Positions 8,704 through 17,524 of a stretch of 64,000 bases of DNA are shown in pieces. Below the pieces are notes generated by a model. It had not been told where the DNA came from and did no database searches. It saw nothing but the letters and a program-made list of their open reading frames with translations. Position 1 is the first letter of the stretch, and each line of letters begins with the position of its first letter. A program made the translations under genes and the position numbers. Source of the DNA: Intrasporangiaceae bacterium (lineage in GTDB: Bacteria; Actinomycetota; Actinomycetes; Actinomycetales; Dermatophilaceae); the NCBI GenBank assembly GCA_021324575.1, contig JAJPIW010000102.1, positions 1 through 64,000 of the forward strand, written 5' to 3'.

Positions 8704-9549
8704 ATGAGCAACGCCTATCCGTCGACGGTCCTCCGCCGGCTGCTCGCGCACCCCCGGTTCGAGGTCCTGCCGACGCCGTCGGCCGAGGACCAGGTCCGGG
8801 CGCACGTCCCGACCGAGGTGACGGTGACCGTCACGGCGTCCCCCGCCAAGCCGTTGGCGACCACCATCGACCTGACCTGCCGGCTGGCCGCCGACGGCTA
8901 TGACGTCGTCCCGCACATCGCCGCCCGGATGGTGTCCGGGCGCCCCGAGCTCGCCGATCTCGTCGCCCGGCTCACCGAGGCAGGCGTGCGCAAGGTCTTC
9001 GTTCCGGCTGGCGACGCCAAGGAGCCCGCCGGCACCTACATCCAGTCGCTCGACCTGCTGCGCGACCTGAAGGAGCTCGGCAGCCCCTTCGCCGAGGTCG
9101 CCATCACCGGCTACCCGGAGACCCACCCCTCCATCGATGACGACGTCACCGTCCAGGCGATGTGGGACAAGCAGGACTTCGCGTCGCACATCGTGTCGAA
9201 CATGACCTTCGGCGACGAGCACCTCGCCCAGTGGGTCGAGCGGATCCGCCGGCGCGGGATCCTGCTGCCGCTCTATGTCGGGGTTCCGGGCCCGGTCGAG
9301 CGGGCCAAGCTGCTCGGCATGGCGACCAAGATCGGGGTCGGCGAGTCGATGCGGTTCCTCGCCAAGCAGAAGGGCATTTTCGCCCGGATCGCCGGGCCTG
9401 GCTTCGCCACCGACGCCTTCGTCCACCGGGTCGCAGCCCTCGCCGCCAACGATCGGCTCGCGATCGCCGGGCTGCACGTGTTCACGTTCAACCAGTTGGA
9501 GGCCGCCGAGGCCTGGCGGCAGCGGATGCTCGCCGAGGACGGCCGCTGA
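8704..9549 (+). CDS. Methylenetetrahydrofolate reductase family protein
   Basis: MSNAYPSTVLRRLLAHPRFEVLPTPSAEDQVRAHVP...GYPETHPSI...DFASHIVSNMTFG...LPLYVGVPGP. Confidence 0.8.
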   Translation: MSNAYPSTVLRRLLAHPRFEVLPTPSAEDQVRAHVPTEVTVTVTASPAKPLATTIDLTCRLAADGYDVVPHIAARMVSGRPELADLVARLTEAGVRKVFVPAGDAKEPAGTYIQSLDLLRDLKELGSPFAEVAITGYPETHPSIDDDVTVQAMWDKQDFASHIVSNMTFGDEHLAQWVERIRRRGILLPLYVGVPGPVERAKLLGMATKIGVGESMRFLAKQKGIFARIAGPGFATDAFVHRVAALAANDRLAIAGLHVFTFNQLEAAEAWRQRMLAEDGR

Positions 9550-9555
9550 ACGCAC

Positions 9556-9581
9556 CGGCATACGGACCTTCTCGTATGCCG
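9556..9581. terminator. Inverted pair of GGCATACG words (CGGCATACG-gaccttct-CGTATGCCG) in the intergenic gap
   Basis: 9-bp perfect arms between two + strand genes. Confidence 0.55.
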
Positions 9582-9608
9582 CTCGCCCGGCCTGCGTAGC
9601 CTGCTGGG

Positions 9609-10493
9609 GTGACCACGAACCGCCTCTCCGCCCTGCTGGCCGGCCGCCCCGCCATCCTCGACGGCGGCTACGGCTGGCTTTTGCAGGAGCGGGGCCTGCC
9701 CGCCGGCGACGCGGCAGAGCTGTGGAACCTCGAGAACCGTTCTGCCATCGAGGATCTGCACGAGGAGTATGCCGCGGCCGGCGCCCGGATCCTCACGACG
9801 AACACCTTCGGCGGCACCTCGGCCCGGCTGGCGATGAACGGTCTCGAGGACCGGGTGCACGACGTCAACGCGGCCGGGGCCGCCATCGCCCGTGCCGTCG
9901 CCGACCGTCACGGCATCCTCGTCGCCGGCGACCTCGGACCGACCGGTGAGCTGCTGGAACCGTTGGGAACCTTGACGATCGAGGATGTGACGGCGCTGTT
10001 CGCCGAGCAGCTGCGGGGGCTCGTCGAGGGCGGTATCGACCTGGTCCTCATCGAGACGATGAGCGACCTGGGTGAGACGAAGGCCGCCGTCGCCGCAGCG
10101 GTCCAGGTGGCGCCGAACCTGCCGATCGTGGCGACGATGAGCTTCGACACCAACCTGCGCACGATGATGGGCGTCACCCCTGCGGCGGCTGTGACCGCGC
10201 TCGCCGAGGCCGGGGTCGACGCTGTCGGGGCCAACTGCGGCCGCGGGCCCGAGGAGATGACCCAGATCGCCGCCCAGCTGGTGGCGGCCCGGCCCCATGA
10301 CCACGTGCTCGTCATCGCCCAGTCCAACGCCGGGCTCCCCCACCTCGAGGGCGACGCGTTCGTCTACACCGTCGACCCGGCCGGAATGGCCCGGCACGCA
10401 ACGGAGCTGCGCTCCCTCGGGGTGGACGTCATCGGCGCCTGCTGCGGCTCCTCGCCCGCCCACATCAAGGCGATGAGCGACGCTCTGGGCTGA
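9609..10493 (+). CDS. Homocysteine S-methyltransferase family protein (BHMT-like)
   Basis: AILDGGYGWLLQERGLP...TNTFGGTSARL...GANCGRGPEEM...IGACCGSSPAHI. Confidence 0.85.
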   Translation: MTTNRLSALLAGRPAILDGGYGWLLQERGLPAGDAAELWNLENRSAIEDLHEEYAAAGARILTTNTFGGTSARLAMNGLEDRVHDVNAAGAAIARAVADRHGILVAGDLGPTGELLEPLGTLTIEDVTALFAEQLRGLVEGGIDLVLIETMSDLGETKAAVAAAVQVAPNLPIVATMSFDTNLRTMMGVTPAAAVTALAEAGVDAVGANCGRGPEEMTQIAAQLVAARPHDHVLVIAQSNAGLPHLEGDAFVYTVDPAGMARHATELRSLGVDVIGACCGSSPAHIKAMSDALG

Positions 10494-10509
10494 CCGATGG
10501 GCGCCTAGC

Positions 10510-11553
10510 ATGGCCGGAGTGCGGACCAGGGTGAGCATCGTCGGTGGCGGGATCGCGGGGTTGTCACTGGCCGCCGCCCTCGACCCGACGCGGTTCGACG
10601 TGACCGTCCACGAGGCCCAGCCCGGCCGGGCCGCCACCGGTGCGGCCCTGGGCCTGTGGCCCTCCGCGCGGCGGGCGCTGGGGCGGCTCGGCGTCCTGGA
10701 CGTGGTCGAGCGCTCGGGTGGCCAGGTCAGCGGGGGCTACCTGCACGACCTCACCGGCCGGCCGCTGCTACGCGCTCCGGACGTAGGGCTGCTCATGGTC
10801 GCCCGGCCGGTGCTGCTCGACGCGCTGCGGGCGGCCCTGCCGTCGAGCACCCGCCTGGTCACCGAGGAGGTGCTCGACCCACGCGACCTCGACGCCGACC
10901 TCGTCATCGGCGCCGACGGCGTGCGCAGCGTCGTCCGCGGGCTCGTCGCACCAGGTGCGGCGGACCGGCGAGCCACCCCGTGGGTGGCGCTGCGCGGCAT
11001 ACGGGATGGAGACGTGCACTCCTCGGAGGTGGGCGAGTACTGGGGAGCCGGGCGCCTGTTCGGGATCGTTCCACTGGTCGACGGGCGGACCTACTGGTTC
11101 ACGGCACAACCGAGCGTCGCCGGCCCCGAGCCGCTCGACCCGTCGGCTGTCCTGACGGAGGCGAGACTGGCGTTCGCCGGTGCGGCGCCGGTCATCCGGC
11201 GCCTGCTCCGCGAGGCCGGACTGGACACGCTCGCGACCCGGCTCTGGGTCGCGCCGCCGATGTACCGGTACTTGCGGGGCCGGTATGCCGTGATCGGCGA
11301 TGCCGCGCACGCCATGGCTCCCAACCTGGGTCGCGGTGCCTGCGACGCCATCGTTGATGCGGTCACCCTGGCCGACGCGCTGCAGGGTGGTCGACGATCC
11401 GGCAGCCGGCTGTGGGGGTGGCAGGCACGACGGGTGCCACTCACCCAGGCCGCGCGGCTGGCGTCAGGACGGCTGATGCGGGTCGCCCTCGCTGAGGCAC
11501 CCCGGCGCGACCGGGTCCTCCGGCTCGTCCAGCTCCGCCGCGCCGACTCCTGA
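10510..11553 (+). CDS. FAD-dependent monooxygenase
   Basis: VSIVGGGIAGLSLAAAL...DLVIGADGVRSVVR...AVIGDAAHAMAPNLGRGACDAI. Confidence 0.9.
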   Translation: MAGVRTRVSIVGGGIAGLSLAAALDPTRFDVTVHEAQPGRAATGAALGLWPSARRALGRLGVLDVVERSGGQVSGGYLHDLTGRPLLRAPDVGLLMVARPVLLDALRAALPSSTRLVTEEVLDPRDLDADLVIGADGVRSVVRGLVAPGAADRRATPWVALRGIRDGDVHSSEVGEYWGAGRLFGIVPLVDGRTYWFTAQPSVAGPEPLDPSAVLTEARLAFAGAAPVIRRLLREAGLDTLATRLWVAPPMYRYLRGRYAVIGDAAHAMAPNLGRGACDAIVDAVTLADALQGGRRSGSRLWGWQARRVPLTQAARLASGRLMRVALAEAPRRDRVLRLVQLRRADS

Positions 11554-11580
11554 CCGCTGGGCCAGTGCCCGAGTCGGACA

Positions 11581-11628
11581 GGTCACCAGTCGAAGAGGTC
11601 ACCAGTCGAAGAGGTCACCAGTCGAAGA
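11581..11628. repeat. 16-bp tandem repeat (GGTCACCAGTCGAAGA) x3 overlapping the 3' end of the next gene
   Basis: Three exact consecutive units. Confidence 0.9.
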
Positions 11629-12937
11629 GGCAGCCGCAGCCGTCCAGGCAGCCGTCGGCATCGGCGAGGTCACCGATGCTGCCGGCGAACGAGCCCACTG
11701 CGTCGCCCACACCGGACAGGAGGTCGCCGAGGTCGAGATCGGGCAGGTCGAGGTCCGGCAGGTCGATGTCGCCCAGCCCCAGGTCCGGCAGGTCGGTGAG
11801 AGCCGTCAGGTCGGGCAGGTCGTCGGGCACGAGGTCGACGAGGTTCCCGAGCAGCTGGATGGAGCCAGGGTCGCTGGCCAGGTCCAGAGCCAGACCGACC
11901 GCGTTCTCGCCGGCCTCGTGCAACGCCGCCGACCGCGCGACGGAACCCACAGCGGCCGACCAGTGCTCCGCCACACCGAAGGCCACGGCATACGGGAGGA
12001 ACGTGGGGAAGATGCGTCGCGCCTCCTCCCAGTTCAGCTGGTCCGCCTCCGCGGTGGCAAGGTACTTGCGGAAGCCGAGCGACTGGATGCGCACCGCCGT
12101 GCCGAGGGCGGTGCGTGGGGTCCGGCCGCGGCCCAGGCGGACCATGGCGACCGCGCCCAGCCCGACGCCGACCGCCAGGGTCGGGATCCACAGGGCCTCC
12201 CGACCACCGTCCCAGCGCACCGCCGCGACCACCGCGCCGATGACCGCTCCGAGGAGGAGGAGCAGGCCGAACGTCGCGAGAACGTTGTTGCGGGAGCGGG
12301 GGTGACGCCGGTACCAGCCGCGGTCGACGACCTCCCGGTAGAACTCGACCTGGGCGGCGCGCAGGGCCATCGCGAAGTCTGCGGATCGCAGCTGGGACAG
12401 CAGCACAGTGGACCCGCCGCCGAGGAATGCCGTGAGCGCGGCCCGCTCGTGAGGGCTCAGCGCGTGCGGACCGGGCTCGTCGCCACCGGCCGTGCGGGTG
12501 ATCCGCCAGTCGTCGCCGCGCTTCATCGGCCCGGCCTCGTCCGACTCCGTGTCGGCGGGCGTGATGTCGACCTCTCGACGCACGGCCAGGTCGATGAGGG
12601 TCGCCGTGAGATCGCGGACATCGGCGACCCCGTCGATGACCGTGCCGGCCAGACCCGGCGGCACGCCATCGGGCCGGGTGAAGCGAGGAGCCAGCGGACC
12701 GTCCCACTCGCCGCCTCGGACCCGGGCCGTGCCGACGGTACGGGTGGGCGCAGGGATCTCCCCGGGCGTGATCCCCACGAACTCCTCGTCGCGCCGCCGC
12801 AGACGAAACCACCACAGGACGATGGTCGCGACCGCCAGCGGCAGCGCGACGGCTGCCACCGCCTCGGCCGCCGACGCTCCCGCTGCCAGCTCTCCCAGCG
12901 CACTCGGCACTGCACTCCCCATCGCACTCCCCGCCAC
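11615..12937 (-). CDS. DUF2207-like membrane protein
   Basis: VALPLAVATIVLWWFRLRRRDEEFVGITPGEIPAP...GTVIDGVADVRDLTATLIDLAVRREVDI; LPDLD-rich tail ending GCLDGCGCLFDW. Confidence 0.75.
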   Translation of the reverse strand: MAGSAMGSAVPSALGELAAGASAAEAVAAVALPLAVATIVLWWFRLRRRDEEFVGITPGEIPAPTRTVGTARVRGGEWDGPLAPRFTRPDGVPPGLAGTVIDGVADVRDLTATLIDLAVRREVDITPADTESDEAGPMKRGDDWRITRTAGGDEPGPHALSPHERAALTAFLGGGSTVLLSQLRSADFAMALRAAQVEFYREVVDRGWYRRHPRSRNNVLATFGLLLLLGAVIGAVVAAVRWDGGREALWIPTLAVGVGLGAVAMVRLGRGRTPRTALGTAVRIQSLGFRKYLATAEADQLNWEEARRIFPTFLPYAVAFGVAEHWSAAVGSVARSAALHEAGENAVGLALDLASDPGSIQLLGNLVDLVPDDLPDLTALTDLPDLGLGDIDLPDLDLPDLDLGDLLSGVGDAVGSFAGSIGDLADADGCLDGCGCLFDW

Positions 12938-13027
12938 GGGGGAACTCTAGGGCCCCCTCCGAGTGGGTGAGCTCGTCGCCGCATAGGGTGATGGAGAAGG
13001 CGATGCACGCAGGCAGCGGAGGCTCGA

Positions 13028-14077
13028 GTGAGCGAAGGTGGTGCGGGGAGCGCCGGGCGTCGCCCGACCATGCGCGACGTGGCCCGTGCAGCTGGAGTGT
13101 CGCCGACCTCGGTGTCGTTCGTGCTGAACGGCCGCCGGGATGCGCGCATCGCCGCCCACACGCGCGAACGGATCATGGCCGCCGCGGACGAATTGGGCTT
13201 TCGTCCCAACCTGACCGCTCGCCAGCTGCGGCTACAGCAGACCCACACGATCGGCATGCTCACCGACGGCATCGCCTCCTCGCCGTTCGCCGGCCCCATC
13301 GTCCGAGCGGTGCACGATGTCGCATGGACGGGCCGTCGGCTGGTGTTCGTGGTGAACACCGACGGCAACCCCGAGGTGGAGAAGACCGCGGTGCTCGAAC
13401 TGCTCGATCGACGGGCAGACGGCCTGATCTTCGCGACGGTATTCGCCCGCGAGGTCGTGGTGCCTCCCGAGATGTCAGCCGCCCCTGCAGTCCTTATCAA
13501 CTGCTTCCCGCACCCGGACTCGACCCAGCTGCCGGCCATCGTGCCGGCAGAGCGCTATGGCGGCGCTCTGGCTGCCCAGTGCCTGATCGACGCCGGACAC
13601 CGCGACATCCACTACCTGGCCGGTGACGAGCAGGTCTGGGCGACGCAGGAGCGCACGACTGCATTCCGTGAGCGGATGACCCTCGCCGGCGCGCCGGTCG
13701 ACAGCGGCACGATCAGCTACGGCGACTACACGATCGACTCCGGCTACGACCGGGCCATCACGCTCCTTCGCGGCGAGGACCGCCCCACCGCACTCCTGTG
13801 CGGCAACGACCGGATCGCGCTCGGGGCCCTCCTTGCGGGGCAGTCGCTGGGCCTCGACATCCCTGGCGACCTGTCGCTGGTCGGCTACGACGACCAGGAG
13901 GAGCTCGCCGACCGGATCCGGCCACTCCTCACGACTGTCGGCCTGCCGCACTACCGGCTCGGTGAGCTCGGGATGCAGACCCTGCTCGCCATCGTCGAGG
14001 GCTCAGACGTCCCCCCTCGGCAGGAGGTCCGCGGGGAGCTCGTCGAGCGCAGCTCGGTCGCCCCGCCGCGCCAGTAG
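13028..14077 (+). CDS. LacI-family transcriptional regulator
   Basis: TMRDVARAAGVSPTSVSFVLNGRRDARIAAHTRERI. Confidence 0.95.
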   Translation: MSEGGAGSAGRRPTMRDVARAAGVSPTSVSFVLNGRRDARIAAHTRERIMAAADELGFRPNLTARQLRLQQTHTIGMLTDGIASSPFAGPIVRAVHDVAWTGRRLVFVVNTDGNPEVEKTAVLELLDRRADGLIFATVFAREVVVPPEMSAAPAVLINCFPHPDSTQLPAIVPAERYGGALAAQCLIDAGHRDIHYLAGDEQVWATQERTTAFRERMTLAGAPVDSGTISYGDYTIDSGYDRAITLLRGEDRPTALLCGNDRIALGALLAGQSLGLDIPGDLSLVGYDDQEELADRIRPLLTTVGLPHYRLGELGMQTLLAIVEGSDVPPRQEVRGELVERSSVAPPRQ

Positions 14078-14170
14078 TGCCCGGAGCCCCCGTAGCGCCC
14101 ATCGCGCACCCCCGCGCAACAACGGGAGCCCTTGTGCTTTCCCTGGACCAGGGCCAGACTGACCCGCGTT

Positions 14171-14188
14171 GATAAATCGAATTATCAC
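14171..14188. promoter_or_regulatory. Putative LacI-type operator TGATAAATCGAATTATCA upstream of the GH32 gene
   Basis: Near-perfect 18-bp palindrome with central CG between the LacI regulator and the GH32 gene. Confidence 0.65.
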
Positions 14189-14241
14189 ACCAACATCACG
14201 CTGGGCAGTGCTGCGCAGCTTGAGGAACGAGGAGGTTCCTG

Positions 14242-16746
14242 ATGTTCGACTCCCCCCGGCGACCCAAGGCGGTGGCCACGGCATCCGCCGTCCTGACCGC
14301 GGCGCTGGCGCTCACCGCGGCCACGTCGGCGAGCGCCACGTCTACGCCGTCCCCCAGCGGGACGAGCTACGACGAGCTCTACCGGCCGCAGTTCCACTTC
14401 AGCCTTCCCAAGGGCTGGATCGGCGACCCGAACGGGCTGGTCTACCGCAACGGCAAGTACTACCTCTACAGCTACGGGAGCTGGGAGGGTGCCGTCAGCA
14501 CGGACCTGGTGCACTGGACCGACATCCCGGTCACCGGCCCGCAGCGCGACGAGGGCAGCAACGCGTTCTTCTCCGGCAGCGCGGTGGTGGACAAGGAGAA
14601 CACCAGCGGGTTCGGCACGAAGAAGAACCCGCCGATGGTGGCGATGTACACCAGCGTCGAGCAGGGCACCAACGTCGAGAAGCAGTCACTGGCCTACAGC
14701 ACCGACCAGGGGCGCACCTGGACCCGGTATGCCGGGAACCCCGTCCTCGACCTGCAGTCGGTGAACTTCCGCGACCCGAAGGTGTTCTGGTACGCGCCCA
14801 CCCACAGCTGGCGAATGGTCATCACCCTCTCCGACCAGTACAAGGTGTCGGTCTACTCCTCCCCCGACCTGAAGTCCTGGTCGCACCTGAGCGACTTCGG
14901 CCCAGCGGGCTCGACGAGCGGCGTCTGGGAGATGCCGGACCTCTATCAGCTGGCCATCGACGGAAACCCGCGCAAGACCAAGTGGGTCATGAGCGTCAGC
15001 GTGGGGAGCACCGGCGTCCAGTACTTCGTCGGTCAGTTCGACGGCACTCGCTTCGTCGCTGACGGCCCGGCGGCATACACCCCGCCCGCCGGGACAACGC
15101 TCGCCGACTTCGAGGACCCCGACTACGGCACCTGGACCACGACCGGAACGGCCTTCGGCACGGCACCAGCGACCGGCGCCCTGCCCGACCAGCAGGGCGT
15201 AGCCGGCTTCCACGGCGCCCAGCTCGTGAACAGCTACAACGGTGGCGACGGCTCGACCGGAACCCTCACCTCGCCCACCTTCACGATCTCCAAGGGTCGC
15301 CTGAACTTCCTTGTCGGCGGCGGCAACCACCCGTATGCAGCGGACGCCGTCGCCCCGGGAACGCTGCCGAACCACACTGTCTTCACGGACTTCTCCGGCG
15401 ACACCTACGATCCCGGCTGGACCACGACCGGGGACTTCGTCGGCACAGGTCCCAGCCACGAGACGCTGGGCGGCCAGATCAGTGCGGGTGTTCTCGACAC
15501 GTGGGGACCGAACGGCGACCCCAGCAAGGGCACGATCACCTCGCCCAGCTTCACCGTGAGCAGCCCCTCCATCGACCTGCAGGTCGCCGGTGGCAACCAC
15601 CCGAATGACCAGCCCAACCCGACTGCGGTCAACCTGGTCATCGGCGGCAAGGTCGTGGCTACGGCGACCGGCGACAACTCCGGAACCCTCTCCTGGCGGA
15701 ACTGGGACACCACTGCGTACCAGGGCCAGCAGGCGCAGATCCAGGTCGTCGACCAGAGCGACGGGTCGACCGGCTGGGGCCACATGATGGTGGGTGACAT
15801 CCTCTTCGCCGACGGCGCCGTGCAGCCGTGGGACACCCAGACCAGCGTCAACCTGGTCGTCGACGGCCAGGTCGTCCGGTCCACCACCGGCGCCAACAGC
15901 GAGTCCCTCGACTGGGCCTCGTGGGACCTGCGCGACCTCGCCGGCAAGCAGGGGCAGATCCAGGTCGTCGACCACAACAACGGCGGCTGGGGGCACATCC
16001 TCGCGGACGACTTCACGCTCAGTGACTCGCCCGCGCTGAACACGAACCAGCGCGCCCACTGGGTGGACTTCGGGTCTGACTTCTACGCCTTCAACACGTG
16101 GAACGATGCTCCGGACAACCAGCGGATCGGCATCGCCTGGATGAGCAACTGGGACTATGCGGGTCAGGTTCCGACCAGCCCGTGGCAGGGTGCACAGACG
16201 TTCCCGCGGACCCTGAAGCTCGCCACCATCGCCGGCAAGGTGCAGCTCGTGCAGCAGCCGGTCGACACGCTGAAGGAGCTGCGCAAGGGTGCGCCCACCC
16301 AGATCGCGCGGGTCTCGGCAACCAGCAGGACGACGCCGCTGAACCTCAAGGGCACGACACTGGATGTCACGGCTCACCTGACGGCCGGAACGGCAAGCAC
16401 TTTCGGGTTGAACGTCCGCACCGGAGCCGGCCAGTACACGCAGATCGGCTACGACACCCGCAACGGGCAGCTGTACATCGACCGAACCCATTCCGGCAAG
16501 GTGGACTTCAGCTCGGCGTTCCCCGGTGTGAAGACGGCCCCGCTCGCGCTCGACCACGGCGGCGTGACGTTGCGCGTCCTCGTGGACAACGACTCCGTGG
16601 AGGTCTACGCCGACCACGGCCAGGTCGCTCTCACCGAGCAGGTGTTCCCGGACGCCACGAGCAACGGGGTCAGCTTCTTCGCTGACAACGGCTCCGCGAG
16701 GCTCGACCAGCTGACCGGCTGGCACCTGGAGTCGAGCTGGCAGTAG
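14242..16746 (+). CDS. Secreted GH32 family glycosidase (levanase/inulinase-like) with internal beta-sandwich-like insertion
   Basis: Signal peptide; YRPQFHFSLPKGWIGDPNGLVYRNGKYYLY (WxxDPNG), FRDPKVFW, EMPDLYQL; long insertion ahead of WVDFGSDFYAFNTWND. Confidence 0.9.
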   Translation: MFDSPRRPKAVATASAVLTAALALTAATSASATSTPSPSGTSYDELYRPQFHFSLPKGWIGDPNGLVYRNGKYYLYSYGSWEGAVSTDLVHWTDIPVTGPQRDEGSNAFFSGSAVVDKENTSGFGTKKNPPMVAMYTSVEQGTNVEKQSLAYSTDQGRTWTRYAGNPVLDLQSVNFRDPKVFWYAPTHSWRMVITLSDQYKVSVYSSPDLKSWSHLSDFGPAGSTSGVWEMPDLYQLAIDGNPRKTKWVMSVSVGSTGVQYFVGQFDGTRFVADGPAAYTPPAGTTLADFEDPDYGTWTTTGTAFGTAPATGALPDQQGVAGFHGAQLVNSYNGGDGSTGTLTSPTFTISKGRLNFLVGGGNHPYAADAVAPGTLPNHTVFTDFSGDTYDPGWTTTGDFVGTGPSHETLGGQISAGVLDTWGPNGDPSKGTITSPSFTVSSPSIDLQVAGGNHPNDQPNPTAVNLVIGGKVVATATGDNSGTLSWRNWDTTAYQGQQAQIQVVDQSDGSTGWGHMMVGDILFADGAVQPWDTQTSVNLVVDGQVVRSTTGANSESLDWASWDLRDLAGKQGQIQVVDHNNGGWGHILADDFTLSDSPALNTNQRAHWVDFGSDFYAFNTWNDAPDNQRIGIAWMSNWDYAGQVPTSPWQGAQTFPRTLKLATIAGKVQLVQQPVDTLKELRKGAPTQIARVSATSRTTPLNLKGTTLDVTAHLTAGTASTFGLNVRTGAGQYTQIGYDTRNGQLYIDRTHSGKVDFSSAFPGVKTAPLALDHGGVTLRVLVDNDSVEVYADHGQVALTEQVFPDATSNGVSFFADNGSARLDQLTGWHLESSWQ

Positions 16747-16806
16747 CCCACCTCACGCCTGCTCGGCGCCGCGGAATCGGCGCCGAGCAGGCGTGGCGGG
16801 AACCCC

Positions 16807-17388
16807 CTAGGCCTCGACCAGGCCGGCGAGTGCCCGCTCGAGCCCGGTCAGGCCGGTGTGCCGCACCTGCAGCGGCAGCCCGATCCGCTCGGCCGCGCGC
16901 TGGGCCAGCTCGCGGAGCTCGGCCTGCTCGTCCGCGTCCTCCGTCTGTTGGAGCCAGACGATCCGGGTGTAGTGACCGAAGTAGTCGTCCCGCAGCTCGG
17001 GCCACCGGTCCAGACCCAGCTCCTGGATCACGGTGCGGGAGAACGACTTCACGAGGAAGTCGGTGAGCAGGTAGGTGCCCGGCTCGTCCTCGAACGCCGC
17101 CTGCACCCGCTCGGCACCGGCATACAGGTCGTAGCAGTGCAGCCCCGGGAGCCGCTCGACAGCGAGCCGCTCACAAACCTCGTCGAGGGCGCCGTACGTG
17201 CCGCAGTCCGCGTACCCGACCACGACCCGGTCGTACCGTTCGCGGAGCTCGGTCACCAGTCGCTCGACCTCGCCCGGGATGCGCCCAGGAGCGTTGTGCA
17301 ACAACGGGTTCAGCGGGTGCACGTCGATCGGCCAGGTATGCCGGGCGCTCACCTCCGCGGCCGGCTGGGCGATCGCGCCGCACGCCAC
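16807..17388 (-). CDS. DUF1638 domain protein (corrinoid-methyltransferase-cluster associated)
   Basis: VACGAIAQPAAEV...VDVHPLNPLLHNAPGRIPGEVERLV...VGYADCGTYGALDEVCE; N-terminus uncertain, may extend upstream. Confidence 0.75.
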   Translation of the reverse strand: MACGAIAQPAAEVSARHTWPIDVHPLNPLLHNAPGRIPGEVERLVTELRERYDRVVVGYADCGTYGALDEVCERLAVERLPGLHCYDLYAGAERVQAAFEDEPGTYLLTDFLVKSFSRTVIQELGLDRWPELRDDYFGHYTRIVWLQQTEDADEQAELRELAQRAAERIGLPLQVRHTGLTGLERALAGLVEA

Positions 17389-17462
17389 GAGCGCGACCCG
17401 GTCTCCCTTCGCTCCCCTCGCACCCCTCGATAAGTTATCGGGTTCTTGGACTAGCTCCCTGG

Positions 17463-17518
17463 TCACCCGAGAAGATTTGTCGGGTGAGGAGGCAACTTCC
17501 CCGAGGACCCGATAATTG
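17463..17518 (-). repeat. Intergenic 3'-UTR repeat copy 3
   Basis: TCACCCGA-gaagatttg-TCGGGTGA (17463-17487) + CCGAGGACCCGATAATTG (17501-17518), directly past the stop at 17525. Confidence 0.8.
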
Positions 17519-17524
17519 TGGGAG

